Of a stretch of 64,000 bases of DNA, positions 52,201 to 63,268 are shown piece after piece; within the stretch, counting starts at the first letter, position 1; each line of letters opens with the position of its first letter. The translations under genes and the position numbers were made by a program. The notes beneath the pieces are model-generated. The model did not search any database. It had not been told where the DNA came from and was given only the letters and a program-made list of their open reading frames with translations. Origin of the DNA: Membranipora membranacea (taxonomy: Eukaryota; Bryozoa; Gymnolaemata; Cheilostomatida; Membraniporidae); the NCBI GenBank assembly GCA_914767715.1, contig OU612065.1, positions 17,422,001-17,486,000 on the forward strand. Reading direction: 5' to 3'.

Positions 52201-53128
52201 TCCAGTTCCACCACCAATCACGACTGCCACAGCCAATAGGTCGGACTTCACCACTTATACGTGTAATACTGGCTTAATAAAACCATAGACAAGTCAAGTA
52301 TATACAAATAAGTCTGTCATCATAAAAGGTTTCTAAACTACTCACATGCGCAAAGATAGCATCATACCTGTTTAAAACACTCCAATTCTCAATCTTCAAT
52401 TTAGTGCCAGTAGCGGGAGGGTAGTTATGAAGTTCCACTAATTTGGGAAAGTAATATTCAATGGTCTCAGCCACAAGAACTGTAAGACAACAATCCTGAG
52501 GATAGACATAGTGAAGTGTGATCGGGACAGGATGAGGATTGGAGTAAGTGCAACATTCATGCCCAATGTATATCCCAGTTGATGTGCGGTATGGAGCTAC
52601 CTTATTAAATCATTCACCAGTTATAACGGAAAACAGTAACATGAATGTGGAAAGGAATATACAATGATCATCGTGTGAAGCATGCTGGGAAGGAAGGACA
52701 AATGATTTACATTACCGGTTCAGCAAACGCCAATTTTCAATTTTTCTTGTGGTACTGCTGCTTGCCACAACGTTGTGAATTTCTACCATTTTAGGCAAAA
52801 AATGCCCAACTATTTCTGCCACAAGCACTTCAATAAAACAATAGCTTATTTTACATGAGATCGGAGAAAATTACATACAAATAGATACACACAACCAATG
52901 ACTTCAGAGATTCAACAATATTTATATGGTTAAAGCACATAACTTTTATGCAACCAAGGAGTAAACCCCTGGATGCAACTGACCTCCGTCTGAAAAATCT
53001 CTAGTTAAATTCTTCTTTGGTCTGGACAGAGGGATCTGATCCACCCATGAGTAGAGCTCCTGTAACACTGCGTCATCAATTTCGTCGGCAAAAGAAGTCG
53101 TCGACGCATTTTGAGTTTGGCGGGCCAT
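49266..53128 (-). CDS. SPEF1: SPEF1 (CLAMP), sperm flagellar/ciliary microtubule protein
   Basis: SPEF1 binds microtubules of motile cilia, flagella and apical cell cortex through an N-terminal calponin-homology domain. Exons (minus strand): 53128-52984, then either 52827-52716 or 52479-52368, then 52059-51878, 51341-51270, 50153-50093, 49790-49637, 49376-49266 (TAA); 278 residues, against about 236 in human. Phases match throughout. Exon 1 ends the first CH helix with L-Y-S-W-V-D-Q-I-P-L-S-R-P-K-K-N-L, then R-D-F-S-D-G, the SPEF1 signature. The exon at 51878 completes the CH domain (V-I-K-Q-V-V-N-C-K-P). The C terminus is a short coiled coil, V-R-R-L-E-H-L-L-H-L-K-D-I-R-I-N-D-L, also typical of SPEF1. 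The middle is Pro/Gln/Lys-rich. Oddity: the second exon exists in two diverged copies of equal length and phase. It is divergent with VPS28. Confidence 0.95.
49516..49593. repeat. GC-rich imperfect foldback in SPEF1 intron
   Basis: GTGTTGGCTCTGA at 49529-49541 pairs with TCAGAGCCAGCAC at 49571-49583 (one mismatch), and pairing continues outward and inward with gaps (AATGTG outside, GGCTGT/ATAGCC inside). GC-rich against an AT-rich background, like the MITE at 31772. No clear target duplication, so its class is uncertain. Confidence 0.6.
51668..51708. repeat. Imperfect hairpin related to that at 41647
   Basis: The right arm ATGTCTATGGAT pairs with the left arm ATCCATAG...ACAT if six bases (GTCTAG) are looped out; the spacer is a TTATTATT run. 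It shares the TTATTATTA-GTCTATG half with the hairpin in the WD40 gene. Lies in a SPEF1 intron. Confidence 0.6.
52368..52479 (-). CDS. SPEF1: SPEF1 alternative exon 2b (canonical CH-domain segment)
   Basis: 112 nt with the same phases as exon 2a. Reads V-L-V-A-E-T-I-E-Y-Y-F-P-K-L-V-E-L-H-N-Y, then P-P-A-T-G-T-K-L and K-I-E-N-W-S-V-L-N-R. The Y-F-P-K and H-N-Y residues match what I recall of vertebrate SPEF1, so this looks like the ancestral-type copy. Acceptor tgtcttacag, donor gtatga. Confidence 0.92.
52716..52827 (-). CDS. SPEF1: SPEF1 alternative exon 2a (divergent CH-domain segment)
   Basis: 112 nt, starts with two bases completing a Val codon and ends with two bases of an Arg codon. Reads V-L-V-A-E-I-V-G-H-F-L-P-K-M-V-E-I-H-N, then V-V-A-S-S-S-T-T-R and K-I-E-N-W-R-L-L-N-R. 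It keeps the L-V-A-E, P-K-M-V-E and I-E-N-W...L-N-R anchors but differs from exon 2b in the central part, where family members usually have an aromatic pair and H-N-Y. Acceptor ttattgaag, donor gtaatg. Confidence 0.9.
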
Positions 53129-54093
53129 CGGCCTGACCTAAAACATGTGCATTTTGTTGTTGTGATCATACAATGGTAGCAACTAGCAATATCACAGTGG
53201 GATTGTGTAAGTATACAGAGTATCGACTTTCAAGTCAAGTAGTGAGACTCTGAGACTCTGAACAACAGTAATAAAGGAAGATGTGTCAACAAGCCATGGA
53301 TATAATGACACATTGTATAACAATCTTCAAAAGTTATTTTCCAATAGAAAAATTTGTATTCTATTCATGACTGCAGTTGTTTGAAGCAAGGGGTAACTGT
53401 TACTGCAATTGCTTGAAGGTAGGAAATAGATTACATCAATTTAAATCAAACTAAGTCACACTATACATACATACTGAGAGCTCCCTGCTGACAGTAACAA
53501 GGATAGTCAGTATGATTGAAAGAAAATATATACATATATGTATGCAATTGCAAGTAAGAAGTCTCCTAATTATTCATTGCTGATTTTCCAGGTATTCAAC
53601 CAAGGAGTAAAGTGGTTTAACAGCCCAAATTCAAATTGTGATATTCAATCAATAAAAAAACATTATGGATTAAGAGGTTGTCTGATAAGAGAGTGTGACC
53701 AGAACTGTATGTACAGCCCATTTGTTAAAATCTGGTGAATGGCACAAAAAGTCTAAATTATACTAAAACAGATAATTATCTTCTTGACAACATGAAAACA
53801 TACTGACATCTAATCAATAACTTACAACATGATTCATAAAAACTGTAGCAAAATGTTATAGATATCAATGTAAACAGGATGTCAAGGTTAATATTTTAGC
53901 TCAATTCCTTATTTAGATTATGGATTATATGGGGGACAGATTGGATAGTCCCCACAAAATAGGATTACAATTGTAAGATTGATTTCTTCATACTACATCA
54001 GGAAATTTATTTTTGGTGAATATTTTACAGAAACAGGACAGGTGATAGAAACTTCCTGAGGCTAGTCTTGCTCTACAAACAGAACCTATCATT
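53129..54093. promoter_or_regulatory. Divergent promoter region SPEF1 / VPS28
   Basis: 965 bases separate the two start codons, which point away from each other. Both promoters and 5' UTRs must lie here unless there are untranslated upstream exons. I saw no clear TATA box or motif that I would name; the small open frame at 53538-53738 has no recognisable content. Confidence 0.45.
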
Positions 54094-57000
54094 ATGGCAG
54101 CAGGTAAAACAGTCTTCCTTTCTTACACCTGAGTCTATAAAGAGTAACTTTCTTCTCTTATAATGGTATCTAAGCAAATATAGTAATTCTTCAACAACCA
54201 CCAAATCTGGTCCCAAAACACACAAGTAACATGACTATGACTCATCACAAGCTGAGGGGCTCACTATTATCAGAAAATTAATGAGTATGTGGCTGTGAAC
54301 AGTAAATCCCAAAAACTTATAGCATGTATTACCCCCTCTAGAGTTATTGCTATCTACTAATAAGTAGAGTAACCTTGGAAAGGGAAAGGCAAAAGAGCAC
54401 TATAGTAAGATTGGTAGGGGGTGACCTAGCACTATCATTGGTAATTGTTCAACGCCGCCACAGTGCTCCGGGTATTAAACGATGTTCAATGTGTTTGAGG
54501 TTTTTTCAGAGCTACATGTCATCCATACCTAGAGACATCCTAATTGGTATCAACAGCCTTCACTTGAAGGAATGGTAAAAAATCATATCATCAGATTTTC
54601 ATAATGTAGGCCTGTGACTGTGCTTTCCATGTAAGAGTCCTAAGCATAGGGTCACAAGGAATCAGTAAATGCCAGAACCCAGAGAAGAAATGAAAGATAC
54701 AACTAACTGATGATGTGAGGCCAATGTTACCCAAACAACCATGTCATTGCTTGTTCCTAGTCTACCCGTTCGGTAGAGCTGAGTACCTCAGATTCACTGA
54801 AAGGTAGAAAAGGCTTTACTAACTGTAGTCATTTGACTCCAATTTTGCTCAAGGCTAGTCCATTTGTATATTTCCAATCAGCTGAATGCAAAACCATAAA
54901 AGCTTTCCTCAACACCAAAGCCTATATTTTCCTCTTCGCTAATTTAACTTTGCATAAGTCGAGTGTAGTGTAGGGTTTAATACAAATTTTCTTGTTTTAG
55001 CTGGAGGAAATCGCCCAGAACTATATGAAGAGGTGAAGCTGTATAAAAATATTAGAGAGAGAGAAAAGTATGTATAAAGCATTCACATATATTGTATTGT
55101 AATTCTCTCATTCTTACCAGTATGAACACCACCATCTAATGCAGATATTTGATTAGCAGCAAGTTTATGTGAAAACACATTATCTTACGATGAATGTAAA
55201 ATTCAAAGGCTTTGAGGACTTGAGACTAAGCTATAATTGTCTACTCGTCTGTTTTGTTGCAGATATGATACTATGGCGGATCTTTATGCTGTCATAAACA
55301 CATTACAGTGTCTAGAGAAAGCCTACATTAAGGATGCAGTGAATGCCAAAGAGTAAGTCATCGTCATTGTTGTTGGGCTAAAATTAGAAAGTAGTGTATT
55401 TTTGTTTTCCGTATCAGATGAAACTTTGCTGTTGGAACAGTTGGTTTGTTAGACTAAATTAATCAATCAGCATACAAATTATCACATTGTTCTCTCCTTG
55501 CTTGAAATTGAAGTTTGATTATGTTTGGACCTTCATCCTTTTGTCAAGAGATTTCTATATTTTAAGAGTGATATGTTTATGTGCTTTGCTTTTCAGCTAC
55601 CAGAAAACATGTGCCACACTTCTCACTCAGTATAAGTCAGCATTCAAACAAGTTACCGGAACCTTCAATACTGTTGAGGATTTTATGAAAACCTACCGGG
55701 TAAGAGATACCAGTGTTTCTCCAATGGGATATTTAAAATGAAGGCAAAACTGTTTGAACGAAATCCCTTCAAATCTGAAGGAGTTGCTTCCACTTTGTCA
55801 ACAAGGGGAGACAACTTTGCGATTAGTACCAACCACACTGATACTATGTAGGTAGGGAAGGTGCAGCCAGGGTATACATTATGTACCAGGACTGCTGCCG
55901 CTGATTGTAGAGACTGAGTTATGTAAACCTTTTGTAGTATATGACTCCATTATAAGTTAACTAGTTTGTACCAGTATAATGATAACATAGCATGCGTATG
56001 GCAATGCCACTCTGTTGACAGATGGATTGTTCTGCAGCATTAGAAAGGATAAGGGAAGGGAGACCACTCACAGTAAAAGACGATGCCGGAAACACAACTA
56101 AATGCGTTGCAGATATTGTCTCGGTGAGCTAGTTTATGTTATGGTAAAAAGTGCATATGGGTATATAAATCTCAAAATGACCATGGTAGGCAAATACTTC
56201 ATGTAAATTTCGGCTCTAGAGTGCCAAGTAAGAACTGATATTGAGCTATTTTTGTGATGCAAATCGGTTACTTGGAACATTTTTCAACACCATCCCCATC
56301 TTTAATAAATGTCTATCTTTCAGTTATAACTTGATATGTATCCAGTATTGCTGTTGGCAGGTTAACTGCCTGTTACAGTATCACCCATATAAAATGGTGG
56401 CACAGTTTGTTTTTTTTGAACAAGGATTGCCGTAACGCGTGTCAATCTGTGTTTAGTTATGACGGCTTGTACCATTAAAGCGTGCTTATCATGCAATAAA
56501 AGGCTTCAGACGAGTTCCACCTCCCAAAATCACAGATTATCCCACATTATGAGATCATTATCTGGTCAATGCCTCGTCACAATGATCATGTCTGGAAGTC
56601 AGGAAGTCCTGTTAGATATGCTGTTTTCTATTTCAAACATGTGTCCTAACTGCAACAATGCTCTATTCTTGGTGGAATCCTTTTACGCTGTTTTTAGTAT
56701 GCTGGTTGCTATTTTTGGTCAAGAGATTTCATATGTGAGACAACTTAAGTTATTCTAGCCACTACTACCAAAAATGTATTAGTTAAAGCTCACGCTGAGT
56801 GAGAACTGAGCTAAAATCATGCAAGTACTCGAGTACCAACTGCTACCCAATCATAAAACTAATCGGCTCTACAATTTCAAAGTACCTGAGCCCCAGAGGC
56901 ACCTGGATCGGGCCGAAAAATATCGCTGATCCGTCAAATTATAGTCAAGTTTTTTCTGTAGCGCACGCGCTGATTACGAGCTTTGGTTCTGTGTATCTTA

Positions 57001-59646
57001 AATGTGGCAGTTAGAAGATTATACCTGTACAAGTGCCTTTTACAGCTGATTGACCTAATTGTATGTTTTGATGGCTTGTACTTGTATTGTAGGGATTCAT
57101 AACTACCATGGACGCTCTTAAGCTAGATCAGAAGTCTGTTGATGAGGTGAGATATAGGTCGCACATTATGACACTTTGGCGACTCTCGGGTCTCATGGCA
57201 GACTTGTTGGTGTTACAAATTCACACAAAAAAGTGTTCTTCACTGATAAAACACAAATTACCTGCAATCTTCATAGGTTGAATTGGCTCTAATAGGTGGT
57301 TGTAATACAGAACTCTACCATTTTACATTTATGGTTTGGATTTCAAGGACAAAAATAACATTTATTGATTGCTTACGCAGATCAACAGTTTGTAGTCAAG
57401 TTACTTGATTGAACCATTACTTGAAAACATGTTCAAGACCTTGAACAACCAATTTAATATCCAAATAATATCCGCCAAGACATGGAGTGCCAGAAGCAAT
57501 ATAATGACACCGATGATACAGCACAATTCACAACTTCAGACCGACATAACGCCGCCAAAGAAATAGTTGGTAAAATTGTCGTCTGCGATCGCCTGCTGTC
57601 TCTACTCAGTATCTTTACAAGTATTGTTACAAGCAATTCCTGTAAGATCACAGCAACTGATACCAGTTGGTGCTAACATAATTCCTGACAACCAGGATTA
57701 TTATTGTATTATTGGTAATAGAGCACTCAACAGAATTGTCGTATCTATATTACAATCAACTTTCTCATGCTCAACATTGTAATTAACATGCTGACAAGAG
57801 CCCCATTCCAGTATCTACACTGCAATCGGAAAATTGCATCCCAACTGAGCTGCATTGAGACTGATGGGACATAACTGTCCATGGCCTGCAGAGTTACCAT
57901 TCTGATCGTTATATTGAAGCCATAGATACTAACTGATAGAATTAATGTCTAGTCATGGCTGTTGCTCCAGGGAATAATAAAATATTGGCTGCAATGTGAC
58001 ACAGCAGAAGCTTTGTTTGAAAAATAAGTTGGTGTCAACGCTTATTAAACATGCCTGTCAAACTTCCAACTCCAATATCCACACCGTTCTCGGAATGAAG
58101 TTTTATTTTAATTATCAAACCACAAATATCTTTCAACTTTTTTAAATCTGTGGGTGTTACTGATTACGACTTTTCCATACCTTGTATTGGTTTGGATTTT
58201 ATAATTAAACTCTCAAGTACAAAACCATCAAAGTCAAAAATCTGTACTGATATGTGCATGACGTGTGGTGTAGTGACTAATGGTTATGCGATTGTCCTGG
58301 GCGTCTTGTACTGCTTGTTACAGGTTCTTTCTTTCAGGAAATCAACTGGTTTCCTTGAGCAACTGTGTTTTCCTTTTCAGTGCCTGTTTTTTCTTCATTT
58401 TTACAGGTTCAACCCTACTTAAGAGAATTATATGATACCATGAACAGATTGAGTACGCTTCCACCAGATTTCGAAGGCAAACAGAAAATAAACACATGGT
58501 GAGTGATTAGTGCTTGTTTACAGGGTTACATTGCTCAAGTTCAGAGATGATCTGTCTCCCTGATCTGTCTGAGACAAGAGTGTGAAGAAAAACAGGTCAG
58601 CCCACCTGGCACAACATAACAATTACAATATTATTCATTAACTTTCACCTAGAGAGGCAAGGTACAATTGGTGAACTGATTATGACTGGGTGTTTATGAT
58701 TTGTCTCAAATTAATTGTATTGCATCATAAAGGTGCAAATTGTCAGGTTGAAGTGTAAAAAATTACACCATGAAATTACCAGTGCTTCACAGCTATTTAT
58801 CATCGATGAGTTTATGTACTGTTGTCTGCTGGACTGCTTAATTCAACTCAGTCAAGTTCTGAACACCAGACTGATGGAGTTATCACTAGACTTTCAGACT
58901 ACAGAACTCTCAGATCTTGCATTACCGCAGAGATGAGCAATTCATCAACAGCTGTGGTGTGTCAAAGACAAAAAGAGTGATTTTCTTAAATGAGTGCACT
59001 GGGAGTTAATTCTATTTATAGGATTTGTTTGGTCGACTGCACTATTGAGTGCTATTGATCTTTTTTGTTTCCATGATTCCTTTTTTGTGTCCATAGACAC
59101 TTTAGGATTGGCATAAATGTTGCATTGCAGCAAGTGTCACAGGCCGGGGTATTCATGCCGAACTTAATACAGCTGGTACTGTACTAAACTAATTGTGCAT
59201 AAAAATGTCTTGATGTTAGATGTGAGTGTCATTTGAATTTTTTACTGAAGTCGATGTCAACAAACTGACAGGCCATAAATGAGTATCATATAGTTTGGAT
59301 TAATCGTACCCATGGGAATTCCCTTGGCTACTGAGAGGCTTTGTCTTTATCTGGTACAAGCCTAAGTGTATGGGTACAAGCTGACACCAGTATGTTTTGG
59401 CTTGGGCAAGCTCACCAGCTGATCCATAATTATATAACAGTTAGCTTTCCATCCACTTTACATAGTATAATCATCTGCCTGTCTAGTGCACCACAAATCA
59501 TCCAAATTAATTATTATTTTCACAGGGTTCAAACGCTGAGCAACATGCAAGCTTCGGATGAATTAGATGACTCTCAGATAAGACAACTTCTACACGATTT
59601 GGACTCTTCATATGCCAGCTTTAATAATTTCTTACATAATCAGTGA
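54094..59646 (+). CDS. VPS28: VPS28, ESCRT-I subunit (complete)
   Basis: VPS28 is a core subunit of ESCRT-I, which sorts ubiquitinated cargo into multivesicular bodies with TSG101 and VPS37. Eight phase-matched exons: 54094-54103, 55001-55067, 55263-55352, 55597-55699, 56022-56123, 57093-57146, 58407-58498, 59526-59646 (TGA); 212 residues, against 221 in human. Sequence is near-diagnostic: [20 protein letters not shown], then L-E-K-A-Y-I-K-D (N-terminal core helices), [10 protein letters not shown] at the inter-domain linker, and the C-terminal four-helix domain (L-P-P-D-F-E-G-K and [14 protein letters not shown]). The first exon codes only M-A-A plus one base; the N terminus is shorter than in vertebrates. 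Introns hold several chance open frames. It is divergent from SPEF1 and converges with the CABIT gene. Confidence 0.97.
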
Positions 59647-60485
59647 ATCATTGACTCGAGTTACAGTTACAAGAGCAGTCAACAGGTTAGGCTAGCTGCT
59701 AAAAATGATAATATGACAACGATACTATGTTTACTTTGCTTTAGTCATAGCAATACCTGTCAGCTGGTAATTATATGTTTTATTATTGTTATTATGCGCC
59801 TCGATACATTTTATTTAAAGTAAATTATATATTTTTGAACATAGCGGTGGTACTGTATCGGCGTGACTTGTCAGTGGCATGATTCAAGGACTTCTTTCAA
59901 AAATATTATATGGTGCCATTCGGCATCTTGCTTATGAACATTACCAGCTGTTTTGGAGCTATTTCAGAATGATAACCAGTTTCAGAGATACAAGTATGAT
60001 GGATTGGCTGCTTGTGGTAGATATTTTTTCAATCAGAAGATGATCGTTTTAATGTGCGTTGTCATGATAGCTAAATAATTGAACAAGCCTACGCGGGATT
60101 TTCTGTATTTTTAGAGGGTCCTTGCAATATTAGATCGGATGAGGTTTTATGACAGGCTTCTGTTTGCTACTGCCAATCGTGACAGTTGTGTAGTTGGCAC
60201 ATATATAGCTCAGCAACTTGGTGCAACAGTATGTATCTTCAGTGATTAAATGGCGTCACAATTCTCCCGTAGGCCTCTGTGTAATTTTGTCACTTGTAAT
60301 GTTCTTATGTCATGGTCCCTAAGGTGTCGCCAATGGTACCATGGTATTACCAAATATATCAAATACACAAGTCCCATGAACCTGACCCTCGACAAGGTGT
60401 TTGGGAAGTAAACATGTCCGATGGACTAAGATTTATCATGTGAAAATTAAACAGAATATAGTTTTACTGATGAGTTAATACAATG

Positions 60486-60491
60486 TTTATT
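60486..60491 (-). terminator. Candidate poly(A) signal for CABIT gene
   Basis: Minus-strand AATAAA about 160 bases beyond the CABIT-gene stop codon. Confidence 0.5.
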
Positions 60492-60521
60492 TTCTTCCAT
60501 TAAATGGATAACTGAATACGA

Positions 60522-60527
60522 AATAAA
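60522..60527 (+). terminator. Candidate poly(A) signal for VPS28
   Basis: Plus-strand AATAAA about 880 bases after the VPS28 stop; an ATTAAA variant occurs nearby at about 60447. Either would give a long 3' UTR overlapping the convergent gene's end. Confidence 0.35.
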
Positions 60528-60649
60528 TAGTTATGAGATTTCAGAATATATTAGCTTACAGCAAATTTATACTTGTCAAAGAAATCTGAACATTGAGTAT
60601 CAGCACGAAAACTGAGAATGAGACAAAACAAAAAATGTAAACTGAATAT

Positions 60650-63268
60650 CTATGAGGCCTGCACTGGGAAGTGCGGAAATTTTGCATTATTTTCTACAAA
60701 AGTTATAACTTTGGTGGGCGATGTGGCGATGGAGGACCGTTTGTACACAGGTTTCCTCCCCTGTGGAGATACTGGTACGATGAATCTCTCCTCTATAGTA
60801 GGAGATGTACTTGTGTGATGCATGATGTGGATGGACTTAGGTCGGGGGTTCTCACGCAACTCACGTAGCTCATCCATCGACCTAAATCGGCTCTTTTTGG
60901 TAATGTCAAGGTTTTCGGTGGAGTTCTTGTAATGCCCATCATCTACGTATGGATCCACCTCGGTTTGTAAGGATTCTACTGATCCTTGATACTTCTCCAC
61001 ATAAGACTTGGTGAGCTCGCTTCGGTTTGCCGCTGCAGGAAGATTGTTGTTAGATGCTCTCATTTCAGTTATGGTGGCTTGAGAGCTGGACAGCTTTTTT
61101 GTTCTGACTAGCGTACTGCCCTTTGAAGGAAACTTTCCTGCAGTAAGTGTGGCAAGCAATCCTCTTGGTTTACCATTGGTGGCGAGGACTGGCTGAGAAG
61201 TGCTCCTTACCTCAGTCTCCATCAGAACATGACGTGATTCTATTGTGTTTGTAGCCCAAGACCTCGGTCTGGGTTTAGGTGGTGCACCACCTCTTCGAAC
61301 ATAAGCATACAGATCATCAACTTCAGCGAACAATACATCTTCTTCAGTATCAAGTGTCATTGTGTGTTTATTATTGTTGTAAGCAGCAACCACCCCCAGT
61401 GTTCTGCGTCTTGAGGGCAGAGTTAGAGCTGAGAATGGCTTTGCTTGCTTGTTAGCACTGACCAACACCTGCATGGTGCGGAAATACTTTTCAACTTTAG
61501 TGTGGCACAAGGATGATAAAAGTTTGTAATATTGATGTTGACTGATTTCTGTCATGTTACATGCCTGCATCAGTTGAAGGTTGGTTCTGGTTGAGACTGG
61601 TATAAGCTTTTGATGAGATCTGAGAGGAAGGAAGAGGGCAGTGTTATCTTTCTGAGTCTCCATCAAGCGGAAAACTCCAGGGCGATCATTGTCACTAGCT
61701 ACTCTTGGAATCTGTCCAGAGACTATTCTGACTGTCAAAGGTAATCGAAACTGACCAACCAAACCCTCAATGTTGTGCACACCCGAGATGTTTGTTCTTC
61801 CTGCCATAGGGCTAAATTGTCCAGTGGTTTTGAAGTCGAAATAGATGTCCACACCATTGTTGTCTAGACAATGGAGGATATTTTTCTTCTGCTTCCTCCA
61901 GCCGTGGGTGATACTGAGTTGGCCTATGATGGTCATAACTTCACCTTTCTCAACTATTTTTGTTCGGTCATAATCTGGTTCTCCATTTTCCTCGCTAAGA
62001 TACGCTTTGGTTCTACTTCTGACGAGGAATTTATCTGGTGCTCTTTGTGTGATGTGTTCTATTGTCTTACTTGGTGAGATGGTCTTACCATCCTCCGAGA
62101 GAATCTCGAACCAGCCGTTGTATCCCAGAGGGATGGAGAACCTCTGACTAGAGAAGTATAGCTGACCATCTTTACCAACTAAGTCTACACACTGACAGAT
62201 CACCTTACGGTGGGGTACGATAGAGTGTAACAGTAGGTCTTCCTGTACAAGCTTTTCTGGTAAATGTGAATTGCTTGGTGTTTCTGTGACTCTCACAACA
62301 CAAGGAGTTGTCTCTCCCAGCTCCTTGTATTTCTTAAGCGGTATCGCCTGTAAAAAAAGTAAACATGGGATAATGAATGAAGTTGATCCGGTGTCATTAT
62401 GCATTGATTGCTTAATGATTACCATAAAGTAATCACAGCATCTTATTATCTCGAGTGAAAAGAACCTGGATCCGCAATGAGCCTTTCTGTCTGACATGAA
62501 AAAGAGGAAATCCCTTCCATTTCCACTAAAATAATCAGTGGTCAAAGCACAGCCAAGCCCTTATTGTGCGTTTATTAGTTCAAATGTCACAATCAATCCA
62601 TCTTGATTAATTACCTGTGGCAAAAAAGTCTGCTAGTGCAAGCAACGAATAGACTAAGAAGACCCACATGTCTAATGTTAACATTGGATGATGGTTCCTG
62701 AGGCAACCGGGTAAAAGTTGCTAGGAGTGGTTTTCAAAGATCCACAAGAATCAACTTAGCCCATAAAAAAGAATCAGATAAGCGATGCAGTCTATTTCTT
62801 AGCCGTTGGTAAATAATTATCAGCTGAGATGAGACTGCCATACATTACACTAATTGTGGGATTATATCAGTTAATCTGAGACAGATAAACATTTTACACA
62901 TACACGGCTGTTCGATGCTGCTTCTTAACAAGCTAATGTCCTTTTTATGTGAGATTTACTCCACAAGATTAACCGATTAATGTACCTAAATAGACAACAA
63001 GCTGCCCAATACCGATGACTCAAGTCAACTCAAGTCAAATTATAAGCTGCGGGAAGTGCACTGCTTTGGTCAAGTGGTTAAAATGATTCAATAATCTGAA
63101 GGCTCAAACTTGTGCTTCTTGCCAAGATATTCTGTCTGCTTAGGAAAACATGGGTGTGGTGCGCCAAATCTTATCCTAAGTTTTTTGGACGGGAACTGAA
63201 ACTGTACTATAATCTTGGAAGTGAGAACCTACCTCAGTACCTACTAGATTAAACCTTGTGATAACCAT
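60650..63268 (-). CDS. CABIT-domain protein, GAREM/THEMIS-like signalling adaptor
   Basis: Two exons: 63268-63233 (ATG with A at -3 and G at +4; donor GAG|GTAGGT) and 62347-60650 (stop TAG), both phase 0, giving 577 residues. The first exon (12 codons) rests on start context and donor only. The large exon opens with a CABIT domain over roughly residues 13-280: I-P-L-K-K-Y, L-L-L-H-S-I, R-F-S-I-P-L-G-Y-N-G-W-F-E-I-L, then D-K-F-L-V-R-S-R and V-M-T-I-I-G-Q-L. CABIT proteins (GAREM, THEMIS) are GRB2-linked adaptors in receptor-tyrosine-kinase or antigen-receptor signalling. The C-terminal half is disordered and has a proline/basic SH3-type site (A-P-P-K-P-R-P-R-S) and two YxN sites of the GRB2-SH2 type (Y-N-N, Y-K-N), in keeping with that role. 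Only one CABIT domain is seen, which favours GAREM over the two-domain THEMIS. The frame stays open for 66 codons upstream of the exon-2 acceptor, which I read as intron. Confidence 0.82.

Larger units (their letters stand above)
59647..60649. other. Convergent intergenic region VPS28 / CABIT gene
   Basis: Contains both 3' ends. No coding exon. An AATAAA at 60522-60527 (plus) and a TTTATT at 60486-60491 (minus-strand AATAAA) lie 36 bases apart, so the two transcripts may overlap. Confidence 0.55.

Noticed and set aside
54375-54578. 67-codon open frame in VPS28 intron 1
   Set aside because: No domain, no consistent splice signals; probably chance or a decayed repeat.
56459-56758. 99-codon open frame with several cysteines
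   Set aside because: Lies within a VPS28 intron, has no recognised zinc-finger spacing and no supporting splice sites.
62348-62545. In-frame N-terminal extension of the CABIT exon
   Set aside because: Interrupted by a strong acceptor (tttttttacag) at the CABIT start; the extension lacks CABIT-family sequence and begins with a non-ATG codon.
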